Below, one piece after another: positions 33,442-42,260 of a stretch of DNA of 64,000 nt. Both the position numbers and the translations under genes were made by a program. The notes beneath the pieces are model-generated. The model searched no databases. It was not told where the DNA came from and saw nothing but the letters and a program-made list of their open reading frames with translations. Position 1 is the stretch's first letter; every line of letters begins with the position of its first letter. The DNA comes from Paenibacillaceae bacterium (lineage in GTDB: Bacteria > Bacillota > Clostridia > Lachnospirales > Lachnospiraceae). The stretch covers positions 62,001 through 126,000 of the forward strand of contig SVDU01000014.1 of NCBI GenBank assembly GCA_015057705.1, written 5' to 3'.

Positions 33442-34158
33442 GTGAATCGGGTAAAGAGCGTGAAATTAAAAAAATGGGAACCGTTCATGGCGGTGATTTT
33501 GCTGATATTGGTTTATGTTATATCGAGCCAGGCGGGAAAGATGGCAGCAGTAAATAACGCCCCATCTGCACAAAAGAATCGGCCGGTGGTAGTAATTGAT
33601 GCTGGCCACGGGGGGAATGACCCTGGAAAGATCGGGATTGACGGTACTCTGGAAAAAGATATTAATCTGAAGATTGCCATGAAACTGAAAAAGTATCTGG
33701 AAGCATCGGATGTGGATGTTGTTCTTACCAGAGATGATGACAATGGACTCTACTCAGCCAGAGACAACAGAAAAAAGATGGCGGATATGACCAAACGGTG
33801 TGATGTTATCAATAAAACCAAGCCTGCATTGACTGTAAGCATCCATCAAAACAGTTATCATCAGGAAGAAATCTCCGGAGGACAGGTGTTTTATTATAAA
33901 AAGTCAGAAAAAGGGAAAAAGCTTGCTGAAACCATACAGGAACGGTTCGATTTTTTATTGGGAGATAAGAATACAAGACTTGCAAAACCCAATGATAATT
34001 ATTACCTGTTGCTTCACGTGAGGACACCGATTGTAATCATTGAATGCGGATTCTTAACCAATAGCAGGGAATCAAAGCTTTTGAATAATGAAGATTATCA
34101 GGACCGGGTAGCGTGGACCATACATATGGGAATCATGAGCTATTTAAATAATAATTAA
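33442..34158 (+). CDS. cwlD: N-acetylmuramoyl-L-alanine amidase, CwlD type
   Basis: 238 residues. One N-terminal membrane segment (about 14-33) is followed by an Amidase_3 domain. The zinc ligands are in VVIDAGHGGNDPG, TLEKDINL and VSIHQNSY; the catalytic glutamate is in IIECGFLTN. HVRTPIVIIECGFLTNS and the C-terminus are typical of CwlD, which starts muramic-lactam formation in spore cortex. The start is a GTG: 33442 is given, but GTG at 33460 is as likely because neither has a strong ribosome site. A TATAAT at 33425 lies very close upstream. The gene marks the host as a probable spore former. Confidence 0.88.
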   Translation: MNRVKSVKLKKWEPFMAVILLILVYVISSQAGKMAAVNNAPSAQKNRPVVVIDAGHGGNDPGKIGIDGTLEKDINLKIAMKLKKYLEASDVDVVLTRDDDNGLYSARDNRKKMADMTKRCDVINKTKPALTVSIHQNSYHQEEISGGQVFYYKKSEKGKKLAETIQERFDFLLGDKNTRLAKPNDNYYLLLHVRTPIVIIECGFLTNSRESKLLNNEDYQDRVAWTIHMGIMSYLNNN

Positions 34159-34163
34159 ATATA

Positions 34164-34201
34164 AAAAAACGGGAACCTTTGACTTACAGGTTCCTGTTTT
34201 T
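34164..34201. terminator. Bidirectional terminator between cwlD and the coiled-coil gene
   Basis: AAACGGGAACCT (34167-34178) pairs with AGGTTCCTGTTT (34188-34199), 12 bp with one G-U, and A- and T-runs on either side. Confidence 0.82.
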
Positions 34202-34221
34202 GTCTTTACATGGAAGAAATG

Positions 34222-34941
34222 TTATTCCGACTGGATACCGGTATCTTTCTCAGTTTCCGGTTCCATTTCCGTTTCAGTGCTCTCTACAGCGCTATTTGAC
34301 AGCGCTGCAGCAGTCTTATTAACTTCTCCAATTTTTTCAGAAGTTTTTGCTACTAATTGATCAGATCTGCTTTGTAGTCTGGATGCAGCCTCGATTTTTT
34401 GATCTGTATTTCCGTAACCTTGTTTAATCTCACTTTTTAATACATTGATTTTTCCATCAATCATGTCTTTCGCGGATGAGATTATTTCTGCCTGAGATAC
34501 ACCGGATGATAATTTTGTGATTGCACTCATCTGCTCAGCCTGCGCATCTTCTTTTGATTTTGGTTTTTTATAAATTTTACCGGTTTCATCAATGAAATAA
34601 GGCTCCGATTTATCTGATTCATCCGCCTGAATCTGTGAGATCTGATCGTCAATGGCTTTTATCTGCATCTCAAATTCTTTCAGTTTATCATTCATGTTTT
34701 CTGAGCCGTTTGCCTGATCGGAGTCCAGCATCGACTGTTTTTGTTCCAGAATCCTTTGCTTCTGATCCATCAGCTGCTTCAGCATACCCTGCTTTTTCCC
34801 GGCAGGGGAAATTGATACTTCATCGGTTTTCTTGCTTTCCTTACTTTTGCCGTAAATTGCCTCATATTTATTGTTAGCAGAACGGTTGATGGAAGCGATA
34901 TTTATTTTTGTCGACTGGGTTTCCATTTTACCAATATACAT
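34222..34941 (-). CDS. Coiled-coil protein of unknown function
   Basis: 239 residues after AAGGAGG. The N-terminus has a DEVSISPAGKK segment that recalls FlgM-like proteins. A glutamine- and lysine-rich coiled coil (about 52-110, LKQLMDQKQRILEQKQS onward) follows. A conserved-looking SEPYFIDETGKIYKKPKSKEDA (about 113-134), further helices and a Glu/Thr tail complete it. No signal peptide or membrane helix is visible, so it is probably cytoplasmic. It is monocistronic. I do not recognise the family. Confidence 0.75.
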   Translation of the reverse strand: MYIGKMETQSTKINIASINRSANNKYEAIYGKSKESKKTDEVSISPAGKKQGMLKQLMDQKQRILEQKQSMLDSDQANGSENMNDKLKEFEMQIKAIDDQISQIQADESDKSEPYFIDETGKIYKKPKSKEDAQAEQMSAITKLSSGVSQAEIISSAKDMIDGKINVLKSEIKQGYGNTDQKIEAASRLQSRSDQLVAKTSEKIGEVNKTAAALSNSAVESTETEMEPETEKDTGIQSE

Positions 34942-35043
34942 CTCATACCCTCCTTTTGTACTGATTATTTATTCGGCAGTTAGAGGAGGAATATAATTAT
35001 TTTGGCGCAGACGGTAACGATTACGGTATAAACGGTCTTACTA

Positions 35044-36282
35044 TCAATGAGATGGTGGAAAAAGTGGAAAAAGCTGAATCATGACACAAAAATGAAATAG
35101 TTCATCTGAAATTGAAATGTCCATAGTTCCATTACAGCGTTCAACCGCATCACGAATGTTAGATAAACCGATTCCATGAAGATGGGGGTCTTCTTTTGAA
35201 GACAAAAAAGGGCTGATACCTGGGCTTGCTGTATGTGGGACCGGATTGGTTATTTCAATCATAAGAAAGGAACGTTGGACACAGGAAACTGCTGTAATCA
35301 GTGGAGGATCATTCCGGTCGGTTAATTTTTGGCAGGCTTCCAGAGCGTTATCCAAAGCATTGCTTAAAATGATACACAGGTCAGAAGGATTGATTAGATC
35401 AGAGGAGGGAAAAATGAAATCTGTATCGAAACGAATTTCCCATGCTCTGGCAAGGGCAAGTTTTTCCCTGATAATTGCATCTGCATAAGCATTACCGGAA
35501 GAATAATCAGGATAAAAAGTATTAAAAGTTCCGGTTATACAATCCAGGTAATTAAAAGCCTCTTCATTCTTATTCATGGAGAGGAGATTCCTTAAGCACA
35601 GCATATGGTTCTTAAAGTCATGGCGAAAACCGGACAGCTGTTTTTCCTCTTCCTTCCATGCTGCAATCCTTTTTTCCAGTATTGCATTTTTCTCATTTGC
35701 AAGGTGTAAGCTTAGTTTCCGGTCTGCATAGTAAGAGGAAAAAGTAATTAGTGAAACGCCGCCAGTTGCAACAGCAGTTGCGAGCATGTTAGATAACAGC
35801 GTGTTGTTGTACTGGATCTGGTTCCAGCCGTAGTAAATAACAGTCTGTCTGGTAAAGAAACATAAGATCAGGAGGAAAAGATTTTCCGGCATAGTAATCT
35901 CACCATGCAGATTACGGCATTTTCTGCCCACCCATTCCAATATGGCTGCGTAAAGCAGGAAGGTTAAAATATCACATAGTTTATAAGCTATATCATAAGC
36001 AGATGAATTATGAATGATGTTTTTACTTAAAAATTGAATTAATGGCAGAAAAACAAAATTGCATGTATATCCCAGCCCGTCAGTGAAAATAGCCAACATT
36101 ACCTTTTTCCCGGTACTGGCCTGGAATAATACCCAGATCATGATTAGTGAAGTGATAAAATAAAACAGTTCCTGTGGAAAAATCAGGGCAAGTCTGCAAT
36201 TAATGTTGATAAAGTTGGAGGCCATGGAAAAAAAGACAACTCCAATAAAGGTTAAAAGCTTGTGAAAACGGCATTTTAACAT
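35044..36282 (-). CDS. AgrC-like sensor histidine kinase (GHKL type)
   Basis: 412 residues. Six or so membrane helices occupy the first 200. The phospho-acceptor region reads GFRHDFKNHMLCLRNLL (about 220-236), then the ATPase with ILSNALDNALEAC (N box) and GIGLSNIRDAVERCNGTM (G box). This arrangement is that of peptide-sensing AgrC/ComD kinases. The ATG at 36282 has no good ribosome site. The frame is open upstream to AAGGAGGT inside the preceding gene, so a longer N-terminus with a non-standard start is possible. It follows its response regulator by 47 bases; no agrB or agrD is nearby. Confidence 0.88.
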   Translation of the reverse strand: MLKCRFHKLLTFIGVVFFSMASNFININCRLALIFPQELFYFITSLIMIWVLFQASTGKKVMLAIFTDGLGYTCNFVFLPLIQFLSKNIIHNSSAYDIAYKLCDILTFLLYAAILEWVGRKCRNLHGEITMPENLFLLILCFFTRQTVIYYGWNQIQYNNTLLSNMLATAVATGGVSLITFSSYYADRKLSLHLANEKNAILEKRIAAWKEEEKQLSGFRHDFKNHMLCLRNLLSMNKNEEAFNYLDCITGTFNTFYPDYSSGNAYADAIIREKLALARAWEIRFDTDFIFPSSDLINPSDLCIILSNALDNALEACQKLTDRNDPPLITAVSCVQRSFLMIEITNPVPHTASPGISPFLSSKEDPHLHGIGLSNIRDAVERCNGTMDISISDELFHFCVMIQLFPLFPPSH

Positions 36283-36329
36283 CTTACTAAAGAAACGATA
36301 TTGGATGTAAGCGGTAAAAGTAAGAAGAA

Positions 36330-37037
36330 TTATAACAATACCTCCTTTTTCATATATTTGAGGAAGGTACTGGAAAAATCCTGATATTTTCGTTTACTAA
36401 CCGGAATTATTTCTCCGTTGGAAAGATGAAGATCCATTCGGTCAAACCGGACAATATAATCCATGTTAACAATGTAACTTCTGTGGCACCGGAAGAAACG
36501 GGCGGGGAGATTCTTTTCAACGGATTCCAGCTTACCAGAAACTTGGGTGGTATTAGTTTGGTTGTGAAGAGTTAGTGTTTTATTATTTACTTCCAGATAC
36601 ATAAGATCAGAGCAGGAAATGCATATAGTGGACTGTCCTGATTTTACTATAATGGGAGGTTCTTTTAAGAGATTAAGCTGTTTGATTATATGATCAAGCA
36701 CGGGATAAAGCTTTTGCCTGCTTACTGGTTTAATGAGATAATGGGAGGCATCTACATCAAAGGATTGAAATACATATTGTTTATAAGCAGTAAGAAATAC
36801 CAGTTTTGCCCTCGTATTGGTCTCCCTGATTTTACGGGCAGTATACAGTCCGGATTCTTCGCCCATCTTAATATCCAGAAAAATAAGGTCAGGCACAGCT
36901 TTGGAGGACAGAAGCTCTGTTCCGGATGTAAAAAGGAAAAGCTGGAAGGGGATGTTCCGTGTACGGAAATACCCTTCCAGATCATTAGCAAATCCATGCA
37001 TAAACTCTGCCTGGTCATCACAAAGAAATACGTTCAT
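36330..37037 (-). CDS. LytTR response regulator (AgrA-like)
   Basis: 235 residues from the ATG at 37037, eight bases after AGGAAG; an in-frame GTG at 37046 is rejected. The receiver domain (about 1-120) has FLCDDQ, DLIFLDIKMGEESG with the phospho-accepting aspartate, and a lysine in YLIKPVSR. The LytTR DNA-binding domain (about 135-232) includes FFRCHRSYIVNMDYI. It pairs with the AgrC-like kinase downstream and lies only 23 bases after asnA, so transcription from the asnA promoter is possible. Confidence 0.9.
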   Translation of the reverse strand: MNVFLCDDQAEFMHGFANDLEGYFRTRNIPFQLFLFTSGTELLSSKAVPDLIFLDIKMGEESGLYTARKIRETNTRAKLVFLTAYKQYVFQSFDVDASHYLIKPVSRQKLYPVLDHIIKQLNLLKEPPIIVKSGQSTICISCSDLMYLEVNNKTLTLHNQTNTTQVSGKLESVEKNLPARFFRCHRSYIVNMDYIVRFDRMDLHLSNGEIIPVSKRKYQDFSSTFLKYMKKEVLL

Positions 37038-37060
37038 TGCGTCCACTTCCTATGTAAGAA

Positions 37061-38068
37061 TTAAAGCAGAAATATATTGTTCTTTCTGCACTCTTTTCGC
37101 ATTTCGTCTGGCCAGATACTGGCCTGGACTTCGCCAACGTGTGCCCGGTCTAATAATAGCATACAAAGGCGTGACTGTCCGATTCCTCCGCCGATGGTAT
37201 AGGGGAGTTCTCCATTTAAAAGCATTTTATGATAAGGGAGCTCCTTGCGGTCTTCACACCCTGCCTTCCTTAACTGTTCTGACAGAGCTGTTTCATCTAC
37301 GCGGATTCCCATGCTTGAGATTTCTAATGCACAGTTTAAATGTTCGAACCAGAAGAGAATATCTCCGTTAAGCTGCCAGTCATCGTAATCAGGTGCTCTG
37401 CCATCGTGAGTTTTTCCGCTTCCTAATTTATCTCCGATTTTCATAAGGAAGACACAGCCGTGTTTTTTTGTGATGGCATTTTCCCTCTCCTTGGGTGACA
37501 GTTTAGGATAGAGGTCTTCCAACTCCTGGGAGGTGATGAAAGTAATGTCATCAGGAAGTGTCTTGACTGCCTGGGGATATTTGTACCAGACTTCATGTTC
37601 CATGTGTTTGATAATCTTGAAAATAATTTTCACGGTCTCTTTTAACGTATTTTCGTTTCTTTCTTCTCTGGTAATTACTTTTTCCCAATCCCACTGATCC
37701 ACATAACAGGAGTGAAGATTGTCTAAATCTTCGTCTCTGCGGATGGCATTCATATTGGTGTAAAGTCCTTCTCCTGGCTGAAAGCCGTATTCGTGGAGTG
37801 CCATACGTTTCCATTTGGCAAGTGAGTGTACCACTTCCATGGTTTCGCCGGGAACTCCTGAAAGATCAAACTGCACCGGGCGTTCCACACCATTTAAATT
37901 ATCATTTAATCCGCTGCTTCGTTCTACAAATAAAGGGGCGGAGATTCTCTCTAAGTTCATCTCCTTACCCAGTTCCTTTTGAAAGGTGTCTCTTATGTAT
38001 TTAATTGCCTCCTGGGTTTCCCGGACAGAGAGCCTGGGATCATAGTTTTGGGGTATAATCAGTTCCAT
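37061..38068 (-). CDS. asnA: Aspartate-ammonia ligase
   Basis: 335 residues, full length for AsnA. The fold is like a class II aminoacyl-tRNA synthetase. Signature stretches are [23 protein letters not shown] (about 43-65), the [15 protein letters not shown] loop and the C-terminal [26 protein letters not shown] (about 291-316). It makes asparagine from aspartate, ammonia and ATP in the cytoplasm. GAGGAG precedes the ATG. No T-box or other leader structure is evident in the 140 bases upstream. Confidence 0.95.
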   Translation of the reverse strand: MELIIPQNYDPRLSVRETQEAIKYIRDTFQKELGKEMNLERISAPLFVERSSGLNDNLNGVERPVQFDLSGVPGETMEVVHSLAKWKRMALHEYGFQPGEGLYTNMNAIRRDEDLDNLHSCYVDQWDWEKVITREERNENTLKETVKIIFKIIKHMEHEVWYKYPQAVKTLPDDITFITSQELEDLYPKLSPKERENAITKKHGCVFLMKIGDKLGSGKTHDGRAPDYDDWQLNGDILFWFEHLNCALEISSMGIRVDETALSEQLRKAGCEDRKELPYHKMLLNGELPYTIGGGIGQSRLCMLLLDRAHVGEVQASIWPDEMRKECRKNNIFLL

Positions 38069-38240
38069 GTTTTTCTCCTCTTTTAACGTATACTGTTATT
38101 ATGGTATCATTGATAGGAAAAACTTACAACTGCTATTTGTACAGGGCTTTAAAAGCCCCTTTTGTGGGGGGTAAAAGCATTGCATGAGCCTTTACGCTGT
38201 GATATGATAAATGGAAGTGAAAAGAAAAGAGCAGAGAGAT

Positions 38241-39302
38241 ATGAATACGAAACGAATTATATTAAAAGACAGAGAGAATCCGGATTCAGAACAGTTAAAA
38301 GAACCGGCAAAAATATTAAGGGAAGGCGGTCTTGTAGCATTTCCGACGGAAACTGTTTATGGTCTTGGGGCCAATGCCTTAAACGAAGAGGCTGCAAAGA
38401 AGATATATGAGGCGAAGGGAAGACCATCGGATAATCCTCTCATTGCCCACATTGCAGATTTTGACGATCTGCTGCCCCTGGTGACGGAAGTCCCGGAGGC
38501 AGGCAGAAAACTTATGGAAGCATTCTGGCCTGGTCCCCTTACGCTGATTTTTCCCAAAAGCAGTCTGGTTCCTTATGGGACGACCGGCGGACTTGATACA
38601 GTAGCCGTTCGAATGCCTGCTGACCCTGCAGCCAGCGCGCTGATCCGGCTGGCAGGAGTTCCCATAGCAGCGCCCAGCGCCAATACATCCGGCCGCCCCA
38701 GCCCTACCACAGCAGATCATGTATGGCAGGATATGAACGGAAAGATCCAGATGATCGTTGATGGCGGTGCTGTTGGGATCGGTGTGGAATCCACCATCAT
38801 TGACGTTTCGGGAGATGAACCCATGATACTAAGACCAGGCGCAGTTACCCAGGAGATGGCATCTGCAGTTTTAGGGAAAGAGATCTGTCTGGATCCTGCT
38901 ATTATCTCAGGACCGTTAAAAGCCGATGTAAAACCAAAGGCACCGGGAATGAAGTATAAGCATTATGCACCTAAAGCAGATCTTACTCTGGTTGAGGGAA
39001 ATACAGAAGCTGTGGTTTCTGCTATTAATAAAATGGCAGAGGAAAAGCTGGAGGCAGGATACCGGGTAGGTGTGATCTGTACCGATGAGACATCAGATCT
39101 TTATCCGGGAGGTATTATAAGGAGTATTGGCAGCCGTCTGAAAGAGGAGTCTGTTGCCCACAATTTATATGCAGTTTTACGGGAATTTGACGATTTAGAT
39201 GCTGACTTTATATTTTCTGAGAGCTTTTCCAGAAGTCATCTGGGACAGGCAATCATGAACCGGTTAACTAAGGCAGCTGGTTACCACATTATTAAAGTTT
39301 GA
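38241..39302 (+). CDS. L-threonylcarbamoyladenylate synthase (Sua5/YwlC)
   Basis: 353 residues from the ATG at 38241, whose MNTKRIIL beginning matches relatives; an in-frame ATG at 38211 is an alternative, and neither has a strong ribosome site. The YrdC domain (about 15-205) carries LVAFPTETVYGLGANA, PLTLIF and AAPSANTSGRPSPT. The C-terminal Sua5 domain (about 245-353) follows SPGMKYKHYAP-like APGMKYKHYAPKADL. It condenses threonine, bicarbonate and ATP to the precursor of t6A37 in tRNAs decoding ANN codons. It heads a co-directional run of genes. Confidence 0.93.
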   Translation: MNTKRIILKDRENPDSEQLKEPAKILREGGLVAFPTETVYGLGANALNEEAAKKIYEAKGRPSDNPLIAHIADFDDLLPLVTEVPEAGRKLMEAFWPGPLTLIFPKSSLVPYGTTGGLDTVAVRMPADPAASALIRLAGVPIAAPSANTSGRPSPTTADHVWQDMNGKIQMIVDGGAVGIGVESTIIDVSGDEPMILRPGAVTQEMASAVLGKEICLDPAIISGPLKADVKPKAPGMKYKHYAPKADLTLVEGNTEAVVSAINKMAEEKLEAGYRVGVICTDETSDLYPGGIIRSIGSRLKEESVAHNLYAVLREFDDLDADFIFSESFSRSHLGQAIMNRLTKAAGYHIIKV

Positions 39303-39320
39303 AAGGGAGGAGCAGGAAGG

Positions 39321-39815
39321 ATGACTGGAAAAAGAGAAGATTATATTACCTGGGATGAATATTTTATGGGAGTGGCTGTTTTGTCAGGAAAACGATCCAA
39401 GGATCCCAGCACTCAGGTAGGAGCCTGTATTGTCAGTCAGGATAATAAAATTTTATCCATGGGTTATAACGGATTTCCACTTGGGTGTTCCGATGATGAA
39501 TTTCCATGGGGAAGAGACAATGAGGCAGAGGATCCCTATAATGCCAAATATTTCTATTCCACTCACAGTGAATTAAATGCTATTCTTAATTACAGAGGAG
39601 GAAGTCTGGAAGGCTCTAAACTTTATGTAACCCTTTTCCCCTGTAATGAGTGTGCAAAAGCAATCATACAGTCCGGAATTAAAACAATTGTATACGGTTC
39701 GGACAAGTATGCCGGAACACCTGCGGTGAATGCTTCCAAGCGTATGCTTAACGCGGCAGGAGTCCGCTATTATCAATATCAGCCATCCGGCAGAAAAATA
39801 GAGATCGAGGTTTAA
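39321..39815 (+). CDS. Deoxycytidylate deaminase family protein (ComEB-like)
   Basis: 164 residues. The zinc site is visible as HSELNAIL (about 75-82) and PCNEC (about 105-109), the HxE and PCxxC motifs of the cytidine-deaminase fold. TWDEYFMGVAVLSGKRSKDPSTQVGA is typical for dCMP deaminases. The enzyme converts dCMP to dUMP for thymidylate supply. GGGAGG lies upstream of the ATG, and the radical-SAM gene begins immediately after the stop. Confidence 0.92.
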   Translation: MTGKREDYITWDEYFMGVAVLSGKRSKDPSTQVGACIVSQDNKILSMGYNGFPLGCSDDEFPWGRDNEAEDPYNAKYFYSTHSELNAILNYRGGSLEGSKLYVTLFPCNECAKAIIQSGIKTIVYGSDKYAGTPAVNASKRMLNAAGVRYYQYQPSGRKIEIEV

Positions 39816-39816
39816 T

Positions 39817-41577
39817 ATGAAGTTTTTACTGGCGGCACTGAATGCCAAATATATTCATTCTAACCCTGGAGTTTACAGTCTAAAGGCTTATGCCCAGGCG
39901 TGGCTGAAAGAGCCGGAACTTAGTGATGGAAGGTTTGAGATAGAAATCGGGGAATATACCATTAATAATCAGATGGATGAAATATTGAGTGATATTTATA
40001 GAAGAAAACCGGATGTAGTGGGATTCTCCTGTTACATCTGGAATATTTCCTATATTTTAGAACTGGTACGGGACCTTCCGAAAGTTCTCCCTCATGTGGA
40101 GATCTGGCTGGGAGGTCCTGAGGTGTCTTACGATGCAGCCCGGATTTTAGAAGAAGAGCCATACGTTTTCGGCATTATGATGGGAGAAGGGGAAGAAACC
40201 TTTAAAAAAGTGGTCAGCTGCTATCTGGATCAGCAGAGAGGAACTCCGGGGTGGGATCAGACAGCCTTTCAGGAGATAGATGGAACTGCTGTCCGGGATA
40301 AAGATGGACTACCGGTTATCAATCCTTTAAAATCCCCGGTTGATTTAAACAAGATTCCATTTCTGTATGAGGATATGGCCGGGTTTGAAAACCGTATTGT
40401 TTATTATGAAAGCAGCCGTGGATGCCCATTTTCCTGCAGCTATTGCCTTTCTTCTGTTGATAAGTCCGTCCGGTTTCGTGATACGGATCTGGTGTTAAAG
40501 GAACTGGATTTTTTTCTTCAGAAAAAAGTTCCACAGGTGAAATTTGTAGACAGAACCTTTAACTGCAGCAGGAATCACTCTTATCGCATCTGGGAGTATT
40601 TAATTGAACATGATAACGGGGTGACTAATTTCCATTTTGAAATTTCCGCTGATTTACTGAATCAGGATGAATTACAGCTGATGTCCCACATGAGACCCGG
40701 ACTGATTCAGCTGGAGATTGGAGTTCAGAGTACCAATGAAACTACCATTAAGGAGATCCACCGGAGTATGGATCTGTCTGCATTAAGGAAGAATGTGGAG
40801 ATCATAAACAGCTATGGAAACATACATCAGCATCTGGATCTGATTGTGGGACTTCCATTTGAAGACTATGAAAGCTTCAGACGTTCCTTCAACCAGGTAT
40901 ATGATATGAAACCGGAACAGCTTCAGCTGGGATTTTTAAAGGTATTAAAGGGTTCCTATATGTCACAAAAGGCACAGGATTATGAGATTCGTTATAAGGA
41001 AACGCCTCCTTATGAAGTTTTGTCCACCAGATGGCTTGACTATGGTGGGGTTCTTAAGTTAAAGGGACTGGAAGAGATGCTGGAGGTTTACGGCAACAGC
41101 GGTCAGTTTCAAGCTACAATAGAAGAATTTCGCAAAGAATTTCATACTCCTTTTGATATGTTTGAGTCATTGGCTGAATATTATGATAAACAGGAATTGT
41201 CAAAGCTGAGCCACAGCCGAATGGCCAGGTACGAGATATTAGATACATTTATCAGCCTCCGGGTTCCTGATAAACAGTCCTATTACAGGGATCTTCTGGT
41301 ATATGACTTATATCTGAGAGAAAACTTAAAGAGCCGCCCTGTTTTTTCCGCTGATCAGGAGCCTTATAAAGATCAGGTAAAAGCATTTTTTGCCGATGAG
41401 GCGGTTCAATATCATTATTTAAAAGATGGTTATGAAGGATTTGAAGCCAGGCAGCTGATCAAGATGGCTCATGTGGAGGTATTTCATGATGGAAGAGCGG
41501 TTCTTTTTGATTATAAAAAAAGGGATGTGCTTACCCATAATGCAGCAGTCCATGAGCTTGGCATATGGAGGAGATGA
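39817..41577 (+). CDS. B12-binding-domain radical SAM protein, DUF4080 type
   Basis: 586 residues. An N-terminal cobalamin-binding-like domain (about 1-130) contains YSLKAYAQAWL and VVGFSCYIWN. The radical-SAM core has RGCPFSCSYCLSS (about 203-215; C-x3-C-x2-C) and LIVGLPFEDY. A DUF4080 C-terminal region (about 400-560) follows. Members are widespread in Clostridia and Bacteroidetes, but no reaction has been assigned that I can state. It starts one base after the deaminase stop and its TGA overlaps the nth start. Confidence 0.88.
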   Translation: MKFLLAALNAKYIHSNPGVYSLKAYAQAWLKEPELSDGRFEIEIGEYTINNQMDEILSDIYRRKPDVVGFSCYIWNISYILELVRDLPKVLPHVEIWLGGPEVSYDAARILEEEPYVFGIMMGEGEETFKKVVSCYLDQQRGTPGWDQTAFQEIDGTAVRDKDGLPVINPLKSPVDLNKIPFLYEDMAGFENRIVYYESSRGCPFSCSYCLSSVDKSVRFRDTDLVLKELDFFLQKKVPQVKFVDRTFNCSRNHSYRIWEYLIEHDNGVTNFHFEISADLLNQDELQLMSHMRPGLIQLEIGVQSTNETTIKEIHRSMDLSALRKNVEIINSYGNIHQHLDLIVGLPFEDYESFRRSFNQVYDMKPEQLQLGFLKVLKGSYMSQKAQDYEIRYKETPPYEVLSTRWLDYGGVLKLKGLEEMLEVYGNSGQFQATIEEFRKEFHTPFDMFESLAEYYDKQELSKLSHSRMARYEILDTFISLRVPDKQSYYRDLLVYDLYLRENLKSRPVFSADQEPYKDQVKAFFADEAVQYHYLKDGYEGFEARQLIKMAHVEVFHDGRAVLFDYKKRDVLTHNAAVHELGIWRR

Positions 41578-42260
41578 TGGCTAAAAAAGAGACAAAAGCA
41601 GACAAAAGAGCCAGGGTAACCAGTGTTTTAGAGGCTCTTGACCAGGAATACGGAACAGAATATATCTGCTATTTAAACCATGAAACACCATGGCAGCTGC
41701 TCATTGCAGTTATTTTAAGTGCCCAGTGTACCGATGCCAGAGTCAACATGGTGACTGCAGATTTATTCAAAAAATACGATTCGCCGGAAAAATTTGCAAA
41801 TGCCCATTTAAAAGAGCTGGAACAGGATATCCACTCCCTGGGATTTTATCACATGAAAGCCAAAAATATTATTTCCTGCTGTACGGATCTGGTGGAAAAG
41901 TATGGAGGCGAAGTTCCAAAGACCATGGAAGAGCTGACTGGGCTTGCAGGAGTGGGCAGGAAAACGGCCAATGTAATACTGGGCAATATTTATAACCAAC
42001 CCAGTATTGTGGTCGACACCCATGTAAAGCGGATATCGAAAAAACTGGGGTTTGCCAAATCAGATGACCCGGAAAAAATTGAATATGAATTAATGGAGAT
42101 ACTGCCAAGAGATCACTGGATCCTGTGGAACATCCAGATTATCACGCTGGGAAGATCCATCTGCATTGCAAGAAGTCCCAAATGCAGTGACTGCTTCCTA
42201 AAGGAGCTGTGTCCCAGTGCTGTAACAGGGGAAATTGAGGAGAGGAAGAACAAAACGTGA
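41577..42260 (+). CDS. nth: Endonuclease III
   Basis: 227 residues from the ATG at 41577, five bases after GGAGG; earlier in-frame ATGs at 41565 and 41574 overlap that site. The helix-hairpin-helix LAGVGRKTANVILG carries the catalytic lysine, and VVDTHVKRI the catalytic aspartate. The C-terminal [4Fe-4S] motif is C-x6-C-x2-C-x5-C (CIARSPKCSDCFLKELC). It removes oxidised pyrimidines and nicks the AP site. Its start overlaps the previous stop by one base and its end overlaps the exonuclease start. Confidence 0.95.
   Translation: MAKKETKADKRARVTSVLEALDQEYGTEYICYLNHETPWQLLIAVILSAQCTDARVNMVTADLFKKYDSPEKFANAHLKELEQDIHSLGFYHMKAKNIISCCTDLVEKYGGEVPKTMEELTGLAGVGRKTANVILGNIYNQPSIVVDTHVKRISKKLGFAKSDDPEKIEYELMEILPRDHWILWNIQIITLGRSICIARSPKCSDCFLKELCPSAVTGEIEERKNKT

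Noticed and set aside
38130..38165. GGGCTTT-AAAGCCC structure before Sua5 as a riboswitch or T-box
   Set aside because: The repeat is short and self-overlapping, with no T-box or known aptamer features for asnA or Sua5.
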